Positions 58,592-64,000 of a stretch of DNA of 64,000 nt are shown here, in pieces (positions within the stretch are counted from its first letter, which is position 1; the number at the start of each line of letters is the position of its first letter). The stretch comes from Paracentrotus lividus (Eukaryota; Echinodermata; Echinoidea; Camarodonta; Echinidae). The notes under the pieces were generated by a model. The model did no database searches, was not told the origin of the DNA, and was given only the letters and a program-made list of their open reading frames with translations. The stretch covers positions 36,399,009 to 36,463,008 of the forward strand of contig CALNVZ010003426.1 of the NCBI GenBank assembly GCA_940671915.1, in the 5' to 3' direction. Both the position numbers and the translations under genes were made by a program.

Positions 58592-59929
58592 CAGTGCGTA
58601 TCAATAAAAACGGGACAGTTTCGAAAAGTCTGTCAAAATTTTCGTTTCAAATTATGGTGTCTATATTTTGATGTTAATAGATGCTCTGAAGTGTTATCTT
58701 TCAGAAGCCATTAAAAAAAAAATTCGTCAATGCTTGAGCGCACACGGAACGTTTTTTGTCAGGGGCGCAAAAAGAGACTTGCGCACAAAATTAAAAAAAG
58801 AAGAGAATATGATCATCAGACTTCTGCTAATCAGCAGACTTCCTCTTAACCTTTTCATTATCTTTGACATTATTTTTTAAATTATGCATTCAAAATTCAG
58901 TTACAAAGCTATATATTTACTTGAATGTTTTTTTTTTTTTTTTTTTTTTCATTGTTAGCATGTTATCTTTTAGCATTGAATATTCCTTCAAACTTTAAAA
59001 AAAAAATGTTGTCAAACCAAGCAAGGGGATTTGGTTGGTTGGTTGAGTAGTTGATTGATAGATTGATTGCTTAATTGATGGATTGATTTATGGATTGATC
59101 GATTGATTGAATGAAGGAGTGAAAGACTGAACATTTGAATGATTTATCGTTTGATTAATTCATTGATTGTTTGAATGATTGATTAATTGGTCGATTACTT
59201 TTTGATTGACTGTTCAAATGATTGATTAAATCGTTGGAAGACTCATAGGAAATCGACTTAAAAGACAAACATAATTATTGATCAGTGCAAAGCAACAATC
59301 AATCCGAATGTGAGTATCTGATTCAGAATAGTAATGAATCAGAATAAATAATGCCATTTGAATTTAACGAAAGCCCTTCCCCCCTTTTTTTTAACCCAAC
59401 CCCAACAAAAACTTTCTGTGTTCGCTCAAACATGAACGAAACAAACAAAGCAATCAATCAGTAAATCAATCAATTAACCAATAAACCAAATCCCCTTTCT
59501 TGGGTTGACAAAATAGTTTTTTTAAGTTTGAAGGATTATTCATGGCTAAAAAATAACTTATTAAAATGAAAAACAAAAGCAAGAACAAAACAATTAAAGT
59601 AAATAGCTAGCTTTGTAAATGGACTTTGAAAGCATAATTAGAAAATAATGGCAAAGATAATGATATGGTTAAGAGGAAGTCTGGTGATAAGCAAGAGGTC
59701 TGCCTATCATATTTCTCATTTTCTTACATTTTGTGCGCAAGTCTTTTTTTTTAGCCCCTGATAAAAACGTTCCGTGTGCGTTCAAGCATGAACAAAATAA
59801 TGTTTTTTTAATGGTACTTAAAAGATAAGACTTCAGAGCATGTATTAATATCGAAATATAGACATCATAATTTGAAACGAAATTTTGACAGACCTTTCAA
59901 AACTGTCCCGTTTTTATTGATACGCACTG
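58592..59929. mobile_element. 1.34-kb TA-flanked hairpin element
   Basis: TA-CAGTGCGTATCAATAAAAAC and GTTTTTATTGATACGCACTG-TA are perfect inverted ends, and the arms continue (CACGGAACGTTTTTTGTCAG against CTGATAAAAACGTTCCGTGT). The inner part is rich in TTGATTGA at 59,030-59,270 and its complement at 59,450-59,480. No transposase. Mariner-type target and end structure. Confidence 0.88.
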
Positions 59930-59987
59930 TATAATGAGGGACAAAACCAATGACCAAGTGAAAAGCAAGAAGCAAGAAGTTTTTAAA

Positions 59988-59990
<3 letters not shown>

Positions 59991-60042
<52 letters not shown>
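59991..60042. repeat. T52 homopolymer
   Basis: 52 consecutive T, 61 bp beyond the hairpin element. Produces a false poly-Lys frame. Confidence 0.98.
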
Positions 60043-60043
<1 letters not shown>

Positions 60044-60205
60044 TAGCAACTTGTGTTTGGTATTTCCTGTGAACCACGTATTAAGACGTAATTATCCCAC
60101 ATAACGATAAATACTGAAATTTGATGAGGCAAGCATACAATTACTAATTCCACACAAACCATTAAAATGGTTTCTTTAGACTATGAGAAAAAAGAAGACT
60201 CATAC

Positions 60206-60397
60206 CTCACCAAATGGTCCTGAGATATATCTAGGTTCGCACGGGACTGTGTAAACACTGACGTTGAAACCGCGCCAATTAACATTACCATCAGTAGTGA
60301 AAGTAATACGTAGGGAGTTAGAGAAGGAAAAATAAGTTGCAAAAGTACTCCCACATCGAATGAAAGTTGTAGGGCTATCAAGATTATAATCTTCCAC
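60206..60397 (-). CDS. Exon: CUB domain, second half
   Basis: Phase 0 to 0, 64 codons, between an acceptor (CATTTTAG) and the donor GTATGA. The translation starts VEDYNLDS, then FIRCGS and SFSNSLRITFTTDG, then GFNVSV, and ends GPFGE. CG followed by S-x-S-x-L-x-I-x-F and then GF is the C-terminal half of a CUB domain. It is a clear paralogue of the exon at 54,245-54,427; both share NTLRI/NSLRI, FTTD and GFNVSV. CUB domains mediate protein or glycan binding in secreted proteins. The next exon in the transcript is TSP1, exactly as for the other copy, so the CUB-TSP1 pair was duplicated as a block. Confidence 0.82.
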
Positions 60398-60724
60398 CTA
60401 AAATGACAAAAATAATGTAAATGCCAGTTTGGGTTTGTTTCTTATCACATTCGACATAAAAGTAAACGGCGATGTATCAATACATAAAGTTATCATGTTC
60501 GTAGTGCGAACTAAACCAATCATTTTGAAATTGAAATTGACATTAAAAAAAAAAAAATAAATAAATAATAATAAAAAAAAAAAATAGTGACCACAAAGAA
60601 ATGTGATTGATGCAAATAAAATATGTGCATCTAGGATGTAGGAATCTTTTAAATAGAAATTGCAGCAACTCTCATTATGGAAAAGAAAACTTATATAGAA
60701 ACTCGGTCATATTTTATAGCTTAA

Positions 60725-61334
60725 AGGACTCCTCCGGGCTGGAGTTTGCATTTATTAGAAAAATAAAGTAAAATCTAAAAAGCACAACACTGAAAATTTC
60801 ATCAAAATCGGATCAGAAATAGCAAAGTTGTGAATTTTCTTAGGTTTTGAATTTTTTTAGGAAACAGTTTTTGCCATCTTCAAATTGGCAAACTGATGAT
60901 GTCTCAGTCCACCTACTTTCTTTGTATTTTATTGTATGAAAAACCAATTGTCAAGATTTTCTGCCCCAAGGACATAAAACAAGTATTAATCCTTGTGGAA
61001 TGTTCCAGGTCACTAGTGCTTTTACCTATTTCAGTATGAGGGATAGATTTTCTGTATACGCAATATATAAAAAAATGAGAAAAATAGGATTTCATATAAT
61101 AAAATACACAAGAAGTAGGGGGACTGTGACATCATCATTTTGCTCATTTGAATATTCAAATATTCAAATGGACAATGAGACAAAGCCAAGAACTGTTTTA
61201 CAAAAAAAAAATCAATACCTAAAAAATACATAACTTTGTTATTTTTTATCCGATTGTGATGAAATTTCTGTGTTGTTGCTTGTTAAATTTTACTTTACTT
61301 TACAAAACTTTTAATTTCAGCCCGGACTCCTCCT
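60725..61334. mobile_element. ~610-bp element with TTAA flanks
   Basis: TTAA-AGGACTCCTCCGGGCTG and CAGCCCGGACTCCTCCT-TTAA. The inner CCGGGCTG parts are inverted, while the middle five bases do not pair. TTAA duplication is typical of piggyBac-type insertion. No transposase. Confidence 0.65.
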
Positions 61335-61734
61335 TTAAGTCATGCATTTCTGTTATATTTCTGTTATGTTTCACCTATATAGGTGAAAAAAGAGGGAATT
61401 CAACAAACGCCATTAACGCACGTAACTAGTGAACAAAGCTCACAGAGACAGAGGGCAGAGAAGGAGAGAGAATTGTGTAAATGAAATCAGCTATTTGGCA
61501 GGTAAAAAAAAGCCATTATACTTATTTTAGAGGAGAAAGAGAATTACGAGATCGCTTTAAGGATAGTTGAAATACGAGTAACGAGAGACAGAGATAATGA
61601 GGTTGAGTACACTTTAAAAAACTGAAGTGCTAATTTCTGGGTGCTCGTATAGTAACTGCATTTGAAGTGCTATATCAGCACCTGAAGTGCTATTTTAGCA
61701 CTTGCCCAAGTGTTATTTATCAACAACAAAAAAT

Positions 61735-61840
61735 GTTCAATGTGATATGGGATTCGAACTGGGTTCCACCTAGACATGGAAGAATACCGCTGGCCGTTAC
61801 CAACTAGACCAACGGAGATCTCGCTAACTGGATTTAATTA
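61735..61840 (-). repeat. tRNA-like sequence (SINE head?)
   Basis: The minus strand has TTGGTCTAGTTGGTAACGGC and, 30 bases later, CCCAGTTCGAATCCCAT. The second matches a B box (GTTCGAATCC), the first an A box in loose form. No intact cloverleaf claimed. Confidence 0.5.
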
Positions 61841-61904
61841 TGACAGCTAGTAGTAGGTAAATTTGAAGAAAGTTCATCATGCAAACAATATGATCTGCTA
61901 CCAA

Positions 61905-61985
61905 TCGTGAGATGTGAATTGGTCTATACGTGCTGTCGGCGCTTCTCATGCAGGGACCCAGGTTCAATCCCAACGATGTCACGCC
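61905..61985 (+). repeat. tRNA-like sequence, opposite orientation
   Basis: TTGGTCTATACGTGCTGTCG followed by GACCCAGGTTCAATCCCAA; GGTTCAATCC is a B-box match. It sits about 70 bp from a minus-strand counterpart. Confidence 0.4.
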
Positions 61986-62042
61986 GTTTTTGCCCATTTT
62001 TGCTGAAAGTTCAGCTCACGTGAAAGTGCTAAAACAGCACTT

Positions 62043-62451
62043 CCCTGCTGGAAAGAGCACACTCATTCACATTTGAACACAGTGTGAAAACATAGTTCAC
62101 ACTGTGAACACAGTGTGAAAACACTATCCACACTGTGAAAAGGTGATTTCACAGTGTGGACACCACCACATTGTGGAAAACTACACATTGTTCACAATGT
62201 GAAAATGATTTCACATGTGAATAACCAGCTCACAGTGTGAAATTGTTTCACAGTGTTGGCCAAACATGAAAAAAATCACACTGTGAGAAACAGATTTTCA
62301 CAGTGTGAATATACCAGCTCATAGTGTGAAATTGATTTCACAGTGTGCCAAACTATGAAAAATTTCACACTGTGAGAAACAGATTTTCACAGTGTGAATA
62401 CCTTAGGACTTATATTTCACAGTGTGAATGAGTGTGTTCTTCCCAGCAGGG
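62043..62451. mobile_element. 409-bp element packed with CACAGTGTG words
   Basis: The ends CCCTGCTGGAAAGAGCACAC and GTGTGTTCTTCCCAGCAGGG are inverted. The inside is largely TTCACAGTGTGAA, TTCACACTGTGAA and variants, about twenty times, so nearly any part can pair with another. Confidence 0.8.
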
Positions 62452-62459
62452 ATAACCCC

Positions 62460-63320
62460 ATCGGTTCTGCGGAAGGGTGCATTTGGATTTTTTTTTTATT
62501 TTATTTTTTTAAATATATAATATGAAAAAAATTCTTATAATTATAGTGATAAAATAATGATAATAATGTTGATAATAATGAGTAAAAGAAGGATGCTGTG
62601 CGACAACTTAATTTCACTTTACTGCTCAGCACTAAAGTGAGTCCTAAAGACTCAATTATTAAAGATTCCACTAAGGAGGTCTTCTCACTTAGTGATCGTG
62701 AGTCTTAAGACTCATTTGAAGTCAGTCTTATAGCATTCAGACCCATTACAAATTAGACACGGGTTTGTTTGTACAGCGCGTCCCCCAAAAAAATGTTTTT
62801 TTTTTTTAAACTCTAATATGAAAAATTGATTACCAACATTAAGCTTTTATATCAATTAAGATTATGTACTTAAAAAGCTTGCATTATTCTACGATTGCTG
62901 TGAAAATTTCAAATGCTTCATTGGTTTTAAAAACACAGGCTCTTTTGTTAATAGTTGTCATTTTTGGCCCATTTCAAGTTTGGTCTTGGAAAAAAAAATA
63001 CTGTACTTAGAATTTATTTAGCGCCCAATCAGAGGGATTTTTTTTTTTTGGGGGGGGAGACGCGCTGTATATAACGAAACACTTGATTGATCAAGTGAGC
63101 CATCATGACTTGTCAGAAATAAAATTAGGCCTATATGTCTGAGTCCTCACTCCAAGTGAGTCATGAAGATATGCAAGTGGGTATTGAAGACTTACTTAAA
63201 GTCCCCGACCGGACCGAGAAATAAAAACCCAATTACATATACAACGAAAGCTAATACTCTTTCATAATACAACAATTCCAAATTTAAGCATTTTTATTGT
63301 CCATCTAGAAAGTATTTCAT
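62460..63320 (-). other. Intron segment
   Basis: Has repeated GAGTC/GACTC words at 62,635-62,730 (AGTCCTAAAGACTCA, AGTCTTAAGACTCA) and poly-T. At 63,190-63,315 AACGAAAGCTAA and CATCTAGAAAGTATTTCATT match the nested element at 26.3/31.1 kb. Confidence 0.5.
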
Positions 63321-63324
63321 TAAA

Positions 63325-63658
63325 AAGTGATCGAACCTCAACCAGGCCATCCCTCCCAAATATTCGAGAAGATACCCCTATTTTAATGCGCGGGCTGATG
63401 ACGTCAAAAAATGTTAACGGAATGCCACATGCTTAATGCTGAATAAACTTTCCCTTTCATTTCATAACAATAGAATTTTAGCACACATGGGGTCTATTGT
63501 TCTGACATAGCAATACAACGTGTTCTAAAGGCTAATCCCAATCATGCCTGGCCGTAGCATTCCCTAACATTCTTTGACGTCATCAACTGCGCCATTAAAA
63601 TAGTGGGTAACTTTTCGAGTATTTGGAGGGATGGCCTGGTTGAGGTTCTATCACCTTT
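63325..63658. mobile_element. ~330-bp MITE
   Basis: GAACCTCAACCAGGCCATCC and GGATGGCCTGGTTGAGGTTC are perfect inverted parts of ~100-bp arms (TGATGACGTCAAAAAATGTT against CATTCTTTGACGTCATCAA). No open frame. Confidence 0.82.
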
Positions 63659-63802
63659 TATGAATACTGTTATGAAATTTGAATTTATTTTTGGTATTTG
63701 CGTTATACGCCTACTTAGCTTTCAATAGATGTAAGGTTGTATTTACTCCGTCCACGGTCTTAAAAAGAGTCTCCAGAGTAGTCAGAATCATTTTGTACTC
63801 AC

Positions 63803-63896
63803 ATTGTCCTTCAAAGTTTCGTTATGCGGACAAACGGTTGACTTTTGAGGAGATAACGCATAATTGTGGCAGTTATTACTGTGCAGTGTACCCAAC
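63803..63896 (-). CDS. Exon: probable 3' part of first CUB half
   Basis: On the minus strand a good acceptor (TCTGTTGCAG) and donor (GTGAGT) bracket 94 bp. One frame is fully open and has cysteines in NNCHNY and TVCPHN. It ends in phase 0, which fits the phase-0 start of the CUB second-half exon at 60,397. The joined text CPHNETLKDN then VEDYNL fits the C-x-D-x-L stretch that precedes the CG motif in CUB domains. It starts with one base completing a codon, so further 5' exons lie outside the window. It is not similar to the CUB first-half exon at 55.7 kb. The plus-strand reading frame over it, 63,679-63,912, is a shadow. Moderately sure: the splice signals are strong but the domain match is short. 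Confidence 0.5.
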
Positions 63897-64000
63897 CTGC
63901 AACAGACACTAATCCACTTTCAATAAAGAATCAACCACCCAGTGACGTCGATTTATAAGATGATGAAGGTACTTCATCGGGATCACAAGATGACAATATA

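Noticed and set aside
59865-60077. Poly-Lys protein
   Set aside because: Produced by the T52 run.
63679-63912. 77-codon plus-strand frame with a hydrophobic start
   Set aside because: It overlaps the minus-strand CUB exon, which has good splice sites and phase; the plus frame has no support.

Overview
The window is AT-rich animal genomic DNA. It has long introns, canonical GT-AG splice sites, no operon structure, and dense hairpin-type transposable elements and microsatellites. The one gene I can support runs on the minus strand across almost the whole window. It is a large extracellular modular protein of the MUC4 type (NIDO-AMOP-VWD-EGF core), preceded by a Thr/Pro-rich mucin stretch and by duplicated CUB and thrombospondin type 1 (TSP1) modules. 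This domain mix, and a foldback transposon whose arms are tandem subrepeats (recalling sea urchin TU elements), suggest a marine invertebrate deuterostome, perhaps an echinoderm. That assignment is inference; no species can be named.

Gene layout, 5' to 3' (from high to low coordinates): CUB (63.8 and 60.2-60.4 kb), TSP1 (57.9-58.0), CUB (55.7-55.9 and 54.2-54.4), TSP1 (53.8-54.0), Thr/Pro/Val mucin repeats plus the start of NIDO (49.0-50.0), rest of NIDO (48.5, 45.7, 43.9), AMOP (41.4, 39.7), VWD (33.2, 20.6, 19.1, 18.7), a post-VWD region (10.0, 8.8), then six EGF-like domains (7.8 down to 3.1 kb) and a possible SEA-like exon at 2.15-2.29 kb. I placed 24 exons (about 4.77 kb, roughly 1,590 codons) by splice sites and checked phase at each junction. 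The 5' end lies beyond 64 kb and the true 3' end is uncertain. Four exons (57.9, 55.7, 10.0 and 8.8 kb) have frame breaks or stops although their splice sites are intact.

The introns are packed with repeats. There is a 110-bp satellite with alternating monomers (1-955). Several TA-flanked hairpin elements share related CAG...GTCAA-type termini (5.7, 31.5, 33.9, 44.6, 58.6 kb). A foldback element (21.08-33.13 kb) has arms made of ~157-bp units, each with a palindrome of YY1-like sites, and it is interrupted by a nested 2.4-kb element with a CCGG target duplication. CTAGC palindrome clusters lie at 46 and 48 kb, and other terminal-inverted-repeat elements at 35.4, 41.9, 46.8, 58.2, 60.7, 62.0 and 63.3 kb.

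An assembly artefact matters for any reading of the middle of the window. The 25-N gap at 29,561 joins two contigs that overlap: 24,796-29,560 and 29,586-34,381 are the same locus twice, including the VWD exon. The first copy is noisy. A second gap of 82 N lies at 18,246.
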